Origin: Ignavibacteriota bacterium
Lineage (GTDB): Bacteria > Bacteroidota > Ignavibacteria > Kapaibacteriales > UBA2268
Length of the DNA: 64,000 nt
Reading direction: 5' to 3'
Assembly: GCA_020437395.1 (NCBI GenBank)
Contig: JAGQWJ010000012.1
Span: 1-64,000, forward strand
Under the pieces are notes generated by a model. The model saw only the letters and a list, made by a program, of their open reading frames with translations. It searched no databases and was not told the DNA's origin. The translations under genes were made by a program, and so were the position numbers. Below are positions 1 to 8,471 of this stretch, one piece after another (positions within the stretch are counted from its first letter, which is position 1; each line of letters opens with the position of its first letter).

Positions 1-922
1 TTTCTTTCTCTCGACATTCCCCTCCCTTGGAGGGGTGTCCGAAGGACGGGGTGGTCGAATCCCACGGTGCCACATCCCGAAACTCCAGACCAAGTCCCTT
101 TGCTATCTCGCCGACTAGCTTGATATCGAAGTTCGGTTTCCTACCCAATTCCTCTCCTCTGGAGGGGTGTCCAAAGGACGGGCCTGTCCCGCGTTGGGCG
201 GGGGTGGTTAGCTCGCTGCTCTGGTCTAATGTGGCTTGCTCGCCTGCTTCTGGGTAAAGGTAGAGGGGGAAGATACTTTCAGCACCTTGCATACCTGGTC
301 TAGACCAAAATCTTCTATCAATCATCTTATTTGAAATAAAAGTAGGCATAGAATTATCTTCATCAAAACCTCTTTTTGCTATTAATCCTATATTCTGATT
401 TAGCATATGTCTCATTACATTGTATCTACCATTACAAACGAAACCGTTTTGCTTACCAGTATAATATGTTAACCTTAAATCAAATGGTCTGTAATTGATA
501 TTCCTTTGATACTTAACCTCTTTATAGAATGCAATCACATCATTTTTTGCTCTTCCAATTTTCCAGTCTCTAGAATCTTTAGTCTTATATTTTTTTGCTA
601 TTTCAATTTCACTTAATGTGTTAAAATCAAAAAGAACACTTTCTAGTTCTTCTTTTTTGAAATGAATTGTAATACTATCTCTAATTGTTTCAATACCAGC
701 TATATTAACTTTCATAAGATTCTCAATTTTAAATCCTTTGCTATAAGTCTTCTCGGCTTCAAAATCCTTTGGAACAAAGAAATAGTAAGGTTCTTTGTAT
801 TCCAGCTCATTCCATTCGATATTATTAACTGACTTCTCATCCAGAAATTTATATTTTTCATCACGCTTACCGTATAGGTCATAGTGATATATTTGGGCTA
901 GTTTTTTATTTTTTTGTTTCAT
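1..922 (-). CDS. R-M enzyme, C-terminal part (target-recognition side), partial
   Basis: This reading frame is open from an ATG at 922 through base 1 and runs off the left edge, giving at least 307 residues. It reads like the part of a type IIG/ISP-like restriction-modification enzyme that follows the methyltransferase core: KLAQIYHYDLYGKR near the start, NYRPFDLRLTYYTG, then IFPLYLYPE, a run typical of these enzymes before the target-recognition domain. It has no methyltransferase motifs I or IV; those lie in the gene at 2022-3917, which ends where this one should begin. A Shedu-like gene sits between them. Translation as a separate, HsdS-like subunit is possible, and so is a dead fragment. 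Two in-frame palindromic repeats (17-55, 149-210) encode PSFGHPS-containing stretches in the linker after LYPE. Bases 1-260 are clearly more G+C-rich than 260-920. The family is clear; function as a split enzyme is inference. Confidence 0.8.
   Translation of the reverse strand, partial: MKQKNKKLAQIYHYDLYGKRDEKYKFLDEKSVNNIEWNELEYKEPYYFFVPKDFEAEKTYSKGFKIENLMKVNIAGIETIRDSITIHFKKEELESVLFDFNTLSEIEIAKKYKTKDSRDWKIGRAKNDVIAFYKEVKYQRNINYRPFDLRLTYYTGKQNGFVCNGRYNVMRHMLNQNIGLIAKRGFDEDNSMPTFISNKMIDRRFWSRPGMQGAESIFPLYLYPEAGEQATLDQSSELTTPAQRGTGPSFGHPSRGEELGRKPNFDIKLVGEIAKGLGLEFRDVAPWDSTTPSFGHPSKGGECREKE
17..55 (-). repeat. G+C-rich palindromic repeat, copy 1, inside the R-M coding frame
   Basis: A 39-base unit with a short inverted core (cccctccc / ggaggggtgtcc) and a conserved tail ending in ggacggggtggt. 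It closely matches the element at 2547-2586 in the opposite orientation and the core of 149-210. It is read in frame on the minus strand as TTPSFGHPSKGGE within the R-M C-terminal part. No transposase or target duplication is visible. Confidence 0.8.
149..210 (-). repeat. G+C-rich palindromic repeat, copy 2, longer variant
   Basis: Same core as copy 1 (ggaggggtgtcc followed by a ggacggg tail), but about 20 extra bases containing a cccgc/gcggg hairpin interrupt the end before ggtggt. It stays open on the minus strand and encodes TTPAQRGTGPSFGHPSRGEE. It lies in the linker after the LYPE motif of the R-M protein. Confidence 0.75.
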
Positions 923-937
923 AGTTTTAATGTTAGA

Positions 938-2017
938 TTATTTTGTGTGCTCAACAATATATTTAGCTCTTTCAAATAGTTCATCAAAAGTTATAATTTC
1001 TGGATTATTAATGTTTTTTCTGAAAATTTCGAATGAACTATATTTTTCCTGATTAATCTTCTCATTCTTTAAGAACTCAGTAAGGGAGCCAATAATTATA
1101 AATGACTTTGGCTCATTCAAATATAGAAATTCATCTGTTGAATAACCTTCGGAATCTTTCATTTGTGTTTCAGATTTAAGGTTTTCAACTAACTTACGAG
1201 ATGTTTTTTGAATTTGGGCAATGGCATCAGAGAGTTGAGAAGATATTGACCATGAGTCAGGTCTTGGTTCTTTACCCATTAATTTTGTGTCTGGTGTTTT
1301 GAATTCACATAGACAAAGTGAACTTATAATTCCCTTTGTTTTAAGTAATCCATCAACACGTTTTCCTCTACTATTTACATCAAAACCAGAAACAACTTGT
1401 TCTAATTTTTTATTATCTAAAGAATCAGTTGTAATATAATCCAATCCATAACCTAAAATCCATTTATTATCTTCAAAAAAATCTTGCCAATTTTTTTCTA
1501 TAAGTGATGAACTATTGTCAAGCATACTCTTAAACTCAGACAACTTTTCTTTTCTATATTTTAAATTAACTAAGTCTTTTTCACTTAGAACACCTTCTTC
1601 AATAAACTCTTTTAAAAAAGTAATACCCTGTTCACTTTTTAATACAGAATTTAATGCTGTTTTTGATTTCTGATTTATTTCAAAACCATCTATAAGTGCT
1701 ATTTTAGAAGTTGTTAATTCTGATAATTTTAATGATTTAATTAACTCCAAAAACATTTCTAAATGCACTAAATCAAAATTGCTTAATAACAACTCACTAT
1801 CGAAAGAACCATTGTTTAGTTTAGTTATTTTTATTCCATTTAAATCATCTTTTTCGTTCAAATATGTTAATCTTATTGAAATTCTTTCGCTGATTGCAAT
1901 CTCTTTATAATTGTCAAAAGCGATAGATATAAACTTACCTTTATCTTCCTTAAAGTCACTTATATACAACTTATCAGGTGTATAGTTATTTATATAATTA
2001 ATATTACTCTTTCCCAT
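938..2017 (-). CDS. Shedu-like nuclease (DUF4263/SduA C-terminal domain)
   Basis: A 359-residue protein. The C-terminal half matches the Shedu (SduA) nuclease domain: NWQDFFEDNKWILGYG at 176-191, an acidic residue in KRVDGLL (D222), the PD-(D/E)XK half-site CEFKTP (E238, K240), a helix with a conserved Gln (AIAQIQ, 265-270), and a closing strand-helix around SFIIIGS and ITFDEL. Shedu proteins are antiphage defence nucleases whose N-terminal domain varies; residues 1-170 here are that variable part and I do not recognise a fold. The ATG lies 4 bases past the stop of the upstream R-M gene, so translational coupling is likely. The R-M C-terminal part follows 15 bases after its stop. Base composition is more A+T-rich than the upstream R-M part, consistent with separate acquisition. 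Family assignment is fairly sure; activity is not shown. Confidence 0.82.
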   Translation of the reverse strand: MGKSNINYINNYTPDKLYISDFKEDKGKFISIAFDNYKEIAISERISIRLTYLNEKDDLNGIKITKLNNGSFDSELLLSNFDLVHLEMFLELIKSLKLSELTTSKIALIDGFEINQKSKTALNSVLKSEQGITFLKEFIEEGVLSEKDLVNLKYRKEKLSEFKSMLDNSSSLIEKNWQDFFEDNKWILGYGLDYITTDSLDNKKLEQVVSGFDVNSRGKRVDGLLKTKGIISSLCLCEFKTPDTKLMGKEPRPDSWSISSQLSDAIAQIQKTSRKLVENLKSETQMKDSEGYSTDEFLYLNEPKSFIIIGSLTEFLKNEKINQEKYSSFEIFRKNINNPEIITFDELFERAKYIVEHTK

Positions 2018-2021
2018 TATC

Positions 2022-3917
2022 CTACCCCCTCTTCTTCACAAATATATTAATAGATACACCTTGCATTATATCGAATACATTTTCATCTTTGCCACCATCG
2101 GGGGTGGTTTCTTTTTTCTTTGAGTTCCCGTGCAGGTCAAGTATATAGATTTTATCGAATGTTTCTAATAGGTTCTTTCGCATTTGTCTATGAGTGATGC
2201 CGTCTATGAAGCTATTGTTCGAGATATAAGCTAATATTCCTTCGCCATTCTTTTCTATATAGTGTTGCCCATAGCGTATGAATTTTATGTAATCATCATC
2301 TAGATTTAATTTTTTCTCATTCAAATCTTTCTTGTAATCTTTTATCAAATTCTGAATCCATTCGCCTTTGTTGCTACTGCTCACACTATACGGCGGATTA
2401 CCTATTACGCACATGACTGGTACGTCTCGCTTTATTCTGTTCGCTTCGTTGGATTCGGCACTCAGCCATGACGAGAATATAGTCCCAGTGTCTTTGTGGT
2501 GTTCTTCCAGCGAGTTTGTTAGGTACACGTTCAGCCGTTGGTCGCTACCACCCCGTCCTGCGGACACCCCTCCTTTAGTAGGGGAATTTTTGTAGCCAGT
2601 TTCCGCCAGCAGCATAGATAGTTTTAGGTGAGCCATAGCATAAGACGCCATCAGAAGCTCAAATCCATTAAGCCGAGGTATTAGGTGCTCATCAACGTAG
2701 CTACTCCACATTCCTTGCATCTGCTTGAAGTTGGTGTTGTATATGTACTTCACCACTTCCGCAAGGAAAGTTCCCGTACCTGTGGCGGGATCTAGTATTT
2801 GTACTTTATGTACTTCTTGCTCTATTGTTTTTCCTTGTACATCTACTTTGATTTTGGTCTTCGTAGTGTCTGCTAGTCCTTGCGTTAACCCAAATTCCGT
2901 TTTTAGTATATCATCTACTGCACGTACTATGAAGCTAACCACTGGCTCGGGAGTGTACCAAACACCACGTGATTTGCGTAGCTTGGGGTCATATTCCGCA
3001 AGGAAGGTTTCGTAGAAGTGGATAATCGGGTCATTCGTCTGGGTGCTATTACCAAAGTTTTTGAGTAGCTCCTCTACGTTCGTGTGGCGGAACACTTCAG
3101 CCAGGTTCTCTACTGTCGGCTTTATACGCTCGTCTATATCAGGACCAGCCACATATCCGAATAGCTTACGCAAGAACGGATTAGATTTTGGAATTAGCTC
3201 TGCAGCTTCTTGTCTGCTGAAAGTGTCTATAGTATCATCATTCAAACGTGCAGCAAACATGCCGTATGCAAGGGTTTGAGCGTATATATCAGCGAATCCC
3301 TTTGGCTTTAGGTCATGTATTAGTATATCTTTGAATGTTTCGTACTGTGCTTTGAGCGATGTATTCGCTTGTGTTTGCTCATCGGACTCTACGGCTTGTT
3401 CTAATATGTCTTGTAGTAGCCGAGCTTTTGCCGCCATCATAACAGCTAACTTCTTCGATGATTTTATAGTCTGACTAACGAACGTACAGAAGTCCTGAAT
3501 CAGATTTACAAACTTATCAAAGTTCTCTGGCAAAGGTTTTACTTTACCATCTACTATTTCGCCGATTCGTATTTCGTGTACCATCTCTCCATTCTGGAAG
3601 AACTGGAACCACAAGTAATCTGTGATGATTAGATTATCGAGTGCGTTTCTGTATCTACCGAACTGCTCTTTGTATGATTTGGAGTTAAGATCTTTAGCAA
3701 TATCTTTCGCCTCTATGTACCCTATCGGTATTTTACCTTTGGTTATAACATAGTCTGGGTTACCGCAATCGGTTACGTTAGCTGGCTCGTTAGTAATCTC
3801 TACGGTAGTTACCATAGCACGTAGTAGAACTTCTAAATCAGAACGATATGTATGTTCACGAGAAATACCAGAAGCGAATCTCCTCGCAACAGAGTCGATG
3901 TATTGTTGTAAAGTCAT
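2022..3917 (-). CDS. R-M enzyme, N-terminal part: nuclease plus N6-adenine methyltransferase
   Basis: A 631-residue polypeptide. The N-terminal domain carries a PD-(D/E)XK nuclease signature: P54-D55, then 13 residues to E69-A70-K71 (GYIEAKD). A helical region follows, then RKSRGVWYTPEPVVSFIVRA, the standard entry to gamma-class N6-adenine methyltransferases, motif I DPATGTGTF near 375, and catalytic motif IV GNPPY near 507. No helicase domain is present, so this is closer to a single-chain type IIG enzyme than to full type ISP. It stops after NIFVKKRG, exactly where relatives continue into the target-recognition region. That continuation lies beyond the Shedu gene, at 1-922. A palindromic repeat adds about 14 residues (444-457) between motifs I and IV. 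Upstream, 3918-4153 separates it from a divergent gene and would hold its promoter. Confidence 0.88.
   Translation of the reverse strand: MTLQQYIDSVARRFASGISREHTYRSDLEVLLRAMVTTVEITNEPANVTDCGNPDYVITKGKIPIGYIEAKDIAKDLNSKSYKEQFGRYRNALDNLIITDYLWFQFFQNGEMVHEIRIGEIVDGKVKPLPENFDKFVNLIQDFCTFVSQTIKSSKKLAVMMAAKARLLQDILEQAVESDEQTQANTSLKAQYETFKDILIHDLKPKGFADIYAQTLAYGMFAARLNDDTIDTFSRQEAAELIPKSNPFLRKLFGYVAGPDIDERIKPTVENLAEVFRHTNVEELLKNFGNSTQTNDPIIHFYETFLAEYDPKLRKSRGVWYTPEPVVSFIVRAVDDILKTEFGLTQGLADTTKTKIKVDVQGKTIEQEVHKVQILDPATGTGTFLAEVVKYIYNTNFKQMQGMWSSYVDEHLIPRLNGFELLMASYAMAHLKLSMLLAETGYKNSPTKGGVSAGRGGSDQRLNVYLTNSLEEHHKDTGTIFSSWLSAESNEANRIKRDVPVMCVIGNPPYSVSSSNKGEWIQNLIKDYKKDLNEKKLNLDDDYIKFIRYGQHYIEKNGEGILAYISNNSFIDGITHRQMRKNLLETFDKIYILDLHGNSKKKETTPDGGKDENVFDIMQGVSINIFVKKRG
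2547..2586 (+). repeat. G+C-rich palindromic repeat, copy 3, inverted relative to copies 1-2
   Basis: A 40-base copy nearly identical to the reverse complement of 17-55 (ccaccccgtcctgcggacac, then cccctcctttagtagggg). In the minus-strand R-M frame it encodes SPTKGGVSAGRGG, inserted between AETGYKN and SDQRLNVYLTNSLEE. The element is therefore tolerated in frame in both orientations. Confidence 0.8.
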
Positions 3918-4117
3918 AGCAGATTGAATTTCATTTTATTAGTATCCTGTAACGCTAATATAATGCAATTCGCCGAACTATCCTATACTACAAAGTGGGT
4001 ATTTTTTAGGTGGTAGGGGTAAAGATTTTTTCAAGCGCATTTTAGTAACCTTCGGGTAAATTTAACAATTTAATCCGAACTAATTATTAAATTCAACCGT
4101 AATTGTATTATATTTCT

Positions 4118-4125
4118 TAAATTTG
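4118..4125 (+). promoter_or_regulatory. candidate -7 box for the DUF3098-era operon
   Basis: TAAATTTG matches the Bacteroidota -7 consensus TAnnTTTG and lies about 28 bases before the ATG at 4154. The only nearby TTG (4103-4105) is too close to serve as a good -33 box, so this is a weak call. The rest of the 3918-4153 gap is A+T-rich and shows nothing else. Confidence 0.3.
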
Positions 4126-4153
4126 TGTCAAAGAATAAAAAAAAGTGAGAATT

Positions 4154-4435
4154 ATGGCTAAGAAACGAGCAACAAAGAGACAAAATAAAGCAGTTTGGGA
4201 ATTCCCGTTCACTAAGAAAAATTACCTGATAGCAGGAATAGGAGTAGCTACTATAGTAGTTGGCTATTTACTAATGGCAACTGGATTGGGTGGGGACTAT
4301 GCGGCGGTAGATGGCACTTGGAACAATCCAATGGCTATCACTATTGCGCCACTATTGTTAGTCATCGGCTATTGTGCTATTATTCCTTTTGCTATCTTGA
4401 AATATTTCCCTCACAGCGATAAAAACAATGAGTGA
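4154..4435 (+). CDS. DUF3098 small membrane protein
   Basis: A 93-residue protein with a basic N-terminus (MAKKRATKRQ), FTKKNY, then two hydrophobic segments (about 27-46 and 62-83) joined by a loop containing FTK/GGDY-type polar residues. This matches DUF3098, a small family found mainly in Bacteroidota and of unknown function. I chose the ATG at 4154 over an in-frame GTG at 4145, which would add only three residues. The 3' end overlaps the start of era by 8 bases, so the two are co-transcribed. In related genomes DUF3098 genes sit near cell-division or housekeeping genes; a role here cannot be read from the sequence. Confidence 0.75.
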   Translation: MAKKRATKRQNKAVWEFPFTKKNYLIAGIGVATIVVGYLLMATGLGGDYAAVDGTWNNPMAITIAPLLLVIGYCAIIPFAILKYFPHSDKNNE

Positions 4436-5327
4436 TCAAACTCAGAAAGCGGGTTTCGTGGCTATCGTTGGGATGCCCAATTCGGGCAAATCTACGCTAA
4501 TGAACGCGTTGATGGGTGAGAAATTATCAATAGTAACAGCGAAGCCGCAAACTACTAGGAAAAATGTTTCTGCAATTCTCTCGAGCGAAAACTCGCAGAT
4601 TATCTTCCTTGATACTCCGGGCATATTGCGTCCTAGGTACGAAATGCAACGCTCTATGATGAGGTTTTTGAATGAATCGCTCGATGCTGCAGATGTAATC
4701 AGCGTAATTTGGAACTTAGAAAAAGACGGTGACAATACGGACTTACTGTCAACGAAGTTTGAGTTTTTAAAAAATTACAAAGCCCCAAAAGTGCTTATTC
4801 TGAATAAAATAGACACTTATAAGGATGCTAAAGGGGTGCTACCAGTAATAGCAAAGTTTCAGGAGTTGGAGATATTTGCTGATATAATCCCAATTTCGGC
4901 ACTCAAAGCAGCAAACACCGATGCACTGATTAGAATATTCGAAAGTCATCTACCAGAATCAGATTTCTACTACCCAACTGATATTATAAGTACACTCAAC
5001 GAGCGATTTTTCGTAAGTGAGCTAATTCGCGAGAAAATCTTCGAACAGCTAAAAGAAGAGCTGCCCTATTCCACAGAAGTGACTATTACTCAATTCAAAG
5101 AGAGAGAAGCCGGCAAATGGTTCATTTCAGCTGATATAATAGTTGAGAAAGACAGCCAAAAGGGTATAATGATAGGTAAAGGCGGTACTATGCTGAAACG
5201 CATAGGAGCTATGGCAAGAAAAGACATAGAAGCTCATCTACAGATGCCTGTATTCCTCGAGCTATTTGTGAAAGTCAGAGATAATTGGCGCGAAAAACCA
5301 AATATGCTCCGCTCATTGGGTTATTAG
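4428..5327 (+). CDS. era: GTPase Era
   Basis: A 299-residue GTPase that binds 16S rRNA and assists 30S ribosomal subunit assembly. Visible motifs are G1 GMPNSGKST (residues 15-23), G2 region QTTRKN, G3 DTPGI, G4 NKID, G5 SAL, and a C-terminal KH RNA-binding domain with GKGGTMLKRIG. Length and domain order are those of standard Era. The switch region has QTTRKN where many Era proteins have QTTRHR, a mild variation. It overlaps the DUF3098 gene by 8 bases. It converges on hrcA, with only 6 bases between the two stops and no clear terminator. Confidence 0.95.
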   Translation: MSDQTQKAGFVAIVGMPNSGKSTLMNALMGEKLSIVTAKPQTTRKNVSAILSSENSQIIFLDTPGILRPRYEMQRSMMRFLNESLDAADVISVIWNLEKDGDNTDLLSTKFEFLKNYKAPKVLILNKIDTYKDAKGVLPVIAKFQELEIFADIIPISALKAANTDALIRIFESHLPESDFYYPTDIISTLNERFFVSELIREKIFEQLKEELPYSTEVTITQFKEREAGKWFISADIIVEKDSQKGIMIGKGGTMLKRIGAMARKDIEAHLQMPVFLELFVKVRDNWREKPNMLRSLGY

Positions 5328-5333
5328 AAGGGA

Positions 5334-6392
5334 TTAGTTCTTTTTCCCAGAGAGAAGCTCAGAGACTATTTTTACTAACGGTAGCATCTTATTGTACTGC
5401 ATTCGCTTTGGGCCAATCAGACCTATTGCCCCGGAACCACTGTCAGCTAAGTTATAATTAGAGACTATCATACTGTAGTCACTAAGCTGCTTATCACCAA
5501 TTTCAGAACCAATATAAACTTGCATATCATTTTGCTCTGGCATATTGTCAAGCAAATGGATAATTATATCTTCATTTTCAACTAATTCTATAATGCTTTT
5601 AACACGTGCAATGTCTTCGAATTCGGGCAGTTCCAACAAATTTTGTGTCCCAGAAGTAAAGAGCTTATTGTTCACTGATTTTAAGTTAAAAATCTTATCT
5701 ACTGAATCTACGAAGAGGCGTATGAGCGGCTTTTCTGACAATTCTATATCTGTCATTATCTCTGGGAAGGAAGTCTTTAGGTCATTGATATTTCTGCCAA
5801 CTATTCGCTCATTAATGGCTCTTGCTATTTGCTCCAAATGCCCATCCTCTACCTCAAATCGAGCTTCCAAAGTAACCGTATTTACGATGTTTGACTCCAA
5901 AGCGAGAACTACCAATATGTGAGTTGAAGAAAGTTTGATAAGCTCTAACTTTCTTACTTTTATCTCTTTGACGGTAGGAATTCTAACTACTGCCAAATAT
6001 TTCGATAATATACCTAATAATTTTGATGTTTCTTTTAGAATAGAATCTGAATCTTTGCCATCGTCTGCAATAGAATTAATAACTTGTTGCTCTTGTTCCG
6101 AAATTTTTTCCATTTGCATAAGGTAATCAACATAGAACCTATAACCTTTGTCAGTGGGTATTCGCCCAGCGGACGTATGGGGGTGGGTTACTAGCTCCAT
6201 TTCCTCCAAATCGACCATAACGTTGCGAATAGTAGCAGGACTAATACTTAGATTGTGCTTTATAAACTTTGATAATTTACGTGAACCTACTGGAGAAGCA
6301 TTTGCTATGTATAGATTGACGATGGAGCGAAGAATTGCCCTCTCTCGTTCGTTCAATTTCAGATCTATATTATTGATTGAATTCTTAATCAT
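5334..6392 (-). CDS. hrcA: heat-inducible transcription repressor HrcA
   Basis: A 352-residue HrcA. It has the N-terminal winged helix (LNERERAILRSIVNLYI, ASPVGSRKLSK, SISPATIRNVMVDLEEMELV), the signature THPHTSAGRIPTDKGYR, and the long GAF-like C-terminal domain ending in GPKRMQY. HrcA represses chaperone genes by binding CIRCE operators. The gene stands alone here, without grpE, dnaK, dnaJ or groESL. I see no CIRCE element (TTAGCACTC-N9-GAGTGCTAA) in the 200-base gap to the divergent typA, so autoregulation is not evident. A TATATTTG box (minus strand, 6464-6471) could be its -7 element. Identification is firm; its regulon lies elsewhere. Confidence 0.95.
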   Translation of the reverse strand: MIKNSINNIDLKLNERERAILRSIVNLYIANASPVGSRKLSKFIKHNLSISPATIRNVMVDLEEMELVTHPHTSAGRIPTDKGYRFYVDYLMQMEKISEQEQQVINSIADDGKDSDSILKETSKLLGILSKYLAVVRIPTVKEIKVRKLELIKLSSTHILVVLALESNIVNTVTLEARFEVEDGHLEQIARAINERIVGRNINDLKTSFPEIMTDIELSEKPLIRLFVDSVDKIFNLKSVNNKLFTSGTQNLLELPEFEDIARVKSIIELVENEDIIIHLLDNMPEQNDMQVYIGSEIGDKQLSDYSMIVSNYNLADSGSGAIGLIGPKRMQYNKMLPLVKIVSELLSGKKN

Positions 6393-6593
6393 AGCTTAAT
6401 TTTATTGACAATTAGAATAGCAAATTATTGAATTTCAGCTGCAATGCCAACTTATCCACTTCACAAATATAGCATAAAGTAGAAAATAATAAATAGCCTG
6501 ACCCATAGAAATTTCAATTTTTTTTTATCAAATAAATACCTAGTCTTTATTTATTCCTTAACTTGCGTTCTTTTAAAATTACAAAATACGAAA

Positions 6594-8405
6594 ATGATTA
6601 AAGACAAATTCAGAAATATTGCTATAATAGCACACGTTGACCATGGTAAGACGACATTAGTAGATGCCATGCTCAAACAATCAGGTACATATAGAGACAA
6701 TGAGCACGTTGAAGAACGAGTGATGGATTCCATGGATCAGGAAAAAGAGCGAGGAATCACTATATCAGCAAAAAACACCGCGGTTTACTACGAAGGAAGA
6801 AAAATCAATATTATGGATACACCTGGCCACGCTGATTTTGGTGGCGAAGTAGAGCGAAGTTTGTCTATTGTAGATGGAGCTATTTTATTAGTGGATTCGT
6901 CGGAAGGACCATTACCACAAACAAGATTTGTAGTTAAGAAGGCATTGAATTTGGGTTTACCCATAATCCTAGTTATCAACAAGATAGATAGACCCGATGG
7001 TCGTATTGCAGAAGTAATCGAAGAAGTTTATGATTTATTCATAGACGTAGATGCTACAGATGAGCAGATTGATTTCCCGATACTATACACGATAGGAAAA
7101 GAAGGCATAGCCAAGTATAATTTGGAAGATGAATCGACAGATTTGAAACCACTCTTTGACACTATCATCGAGAAAATACCTGGTCCAACGGCTGATGATT
7201 CGCACGAGACACAGTTCTTAGCGGCTTCTTTGGACTATGACAATTACGTTGGACAAATAGCCATAGGCCGTGTTTGGAATGGTCTATTGGAAATGAATAA
7301 GCAATATGCACTTTCCGCTGAAGACGGAATAAAGAGAAATCAGAAATTGAATGCTCTTTACTCCTTTACGGGATTGAGTAAAACACAAGTCGATTCGGTG
7401 GAGTCTGGAGACATTGTTGCAATAGCTGGGATAGAAGATATCAAAATTGGCGATACGGTAACTGACAATGAGAACCCGAAACCTATGGATAGAATCAAAA
7501 TAGATGAACCAACAGTAAGTATGATTTTCTACGTTAACAATAGTCCATTTGCCGGAACTGAAGGTAAATTCGTAACTTCACGTCACTTGAAGGCAAGATT
7601 GGACAAGGAAGTGAAGCTCAATGTGTCTCTTAGAGTCAGCGAAACCGACAGAACAGATGCGTTCAAAGTGAGTGGTAGGGGAGAACTTCAGCTTGGTGTA
7701 CTAATAGAAACTATGAGACGTGAAGGTTTCGAGTTAATGGTATCAAAGCCAACAGTAATCACCAAAGAGATAGATGGCAAAACTTGTGAACCTTATGAAG
7801 AAGTGTTCATAGATGTACCAGATGAGTACGTTGGAGTAGTAACTGAAAAGCTTCAGAATAGAAAAGGTCAGCTAGTAAATATGATGTCTCACGGACACGG
7901 CAGAACTGACATCGAGTTTTTGGTACCATCTCGTGGACTCATAGGATATAGAAGCCAATTTATGACTGATACGAAAGGTTCTGGCATTATCAATAACCTA
8001 TTCCATTCCTACAAAGAGTGGGCTGGCGATATATCGCAACGCTCTACGGGAGTATTAGTCTCGGACAGAGCAGGTAAGACTACTGAATACGCTTGTATAG
8101 GAATGGAAGACCGAGGTATATTAATAGTTGGCATAGGTGTAAAAGTATATATGGGAATGGTTGTAGGGGAAAGAAACAAACCTGGCGATCTGAATATCAA
8201 TATTGTACGTGAGAAACAGTTAACTAATATGCGTGCTTCTGGCTCGGATAATACTGTCTCTATCAGACCTCACAAACAATTATCACTAGACGCATCGATT
8301 GAATTCCTTTCAGAAGATGAGCTATTGGAGATTACTCCAGAGTCTATACGAATTAGAAAAGCTGTATTAGACCCCAACCAAAGAAAGAAAACTCAAAAAG
8401 GGTAG
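6594..8405 (+). CDS. typA: translational GTPase TypA/BipA
   Basis: A 603-residue ribosome-associated GTPase of the EF-G superfamily. Motifs are G1 AHVDHGKTT at residues 14-22, the switch region RGITI, G3 DTPGHADF, and G4 NKID. Beta-barrel domain II, EF-G-like domains III and V, and the TypA-specific C-terminal domain (RGLIGYRSQFMTDTKG, VREKQLTNMRASG) follow. TypA acts in ribosome assembly and stress or cold growth. It is divergent from hrcA and has its own downstream terminator at 8434-8461, so it looks monocistronic. Nothing unusual was seen. Confidence 0.97.
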   Translation: MIKDKFRNIAIIAHVDHGKTTLVDAMLKQSGTYRDNEHVEERVMDSMDQEKERGITISAKNTAVYYEGRKINIMDTPGHADFGGEVERSLSIVDGAILLVDSSEGPLPQTRFVVKKALNLGLPIILVINKIDRPDGRIAEVIEEVYDLFIDVDATDEQIDFPILYTIGKEGIAKYNLEDESTDLKPLFDTIIEKIPGPTADDSHETQFLAASLDYDNYVGQIAIGRVWNGLLEMNKQYALSAEDGIKRNQKLNALYSFTGLSKTQVDSVESGDIVAIAGIEDIKIGDTVTDNENPKPMDRIKIDEPTVSMIFYVNNSPFAGTEGKFVTSRHLKARLDKEVKLNVSLRVSETDRTDAFKVSGRGELQLGVLIETMRREGFELMVSKPTVITKEIDGKTCEPYEEVFIDVPDEYVGVVTEKLQNRKGQLVNMMSHGHGRTDIEFLVPSRGLIGYRSQFMTDTKGSGIINNLFHSYKEWAGDISQRSTGVLVSDRAGKTTEYACIGMEDRGILIVGIGVKVYMGMVVGERNKPGDLNINIVREKQLTNMRASGSDNTVSIRPHKQLSLDASIEFLSEDELLEITPESIRIRKAVLDPNQRKKTQKG

Positions 8406-8433
8406 TCAATTATCCTAGTTAGAATCTATTTAC

Positions 8434-8461
8434 AATCCCTGCACTTTGTGCAGGGATTTTT
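8434..8461 (+). terminator. rho-independent terminator of typA
   Basis: A perfect 11-base stem (AATCCCTGCAC / GTGCAGGGATT) with a TTT loop runs straight into a T tract. It lies 29 bases after the typA stop. The opposite strand lacks a U-run, so it serves the plus strand. Confidence 0.9.
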
Positions 8462-8471
8462 ATTAGTGGTG

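Noticed and set aside
27-257. A 76-residue plus-strand frame with two EGCPKDG repeats
   Set aside because: It lies antisense to the R-M gene and owes its repeats to the palindromic elements; the minus-strand frame explains the region.
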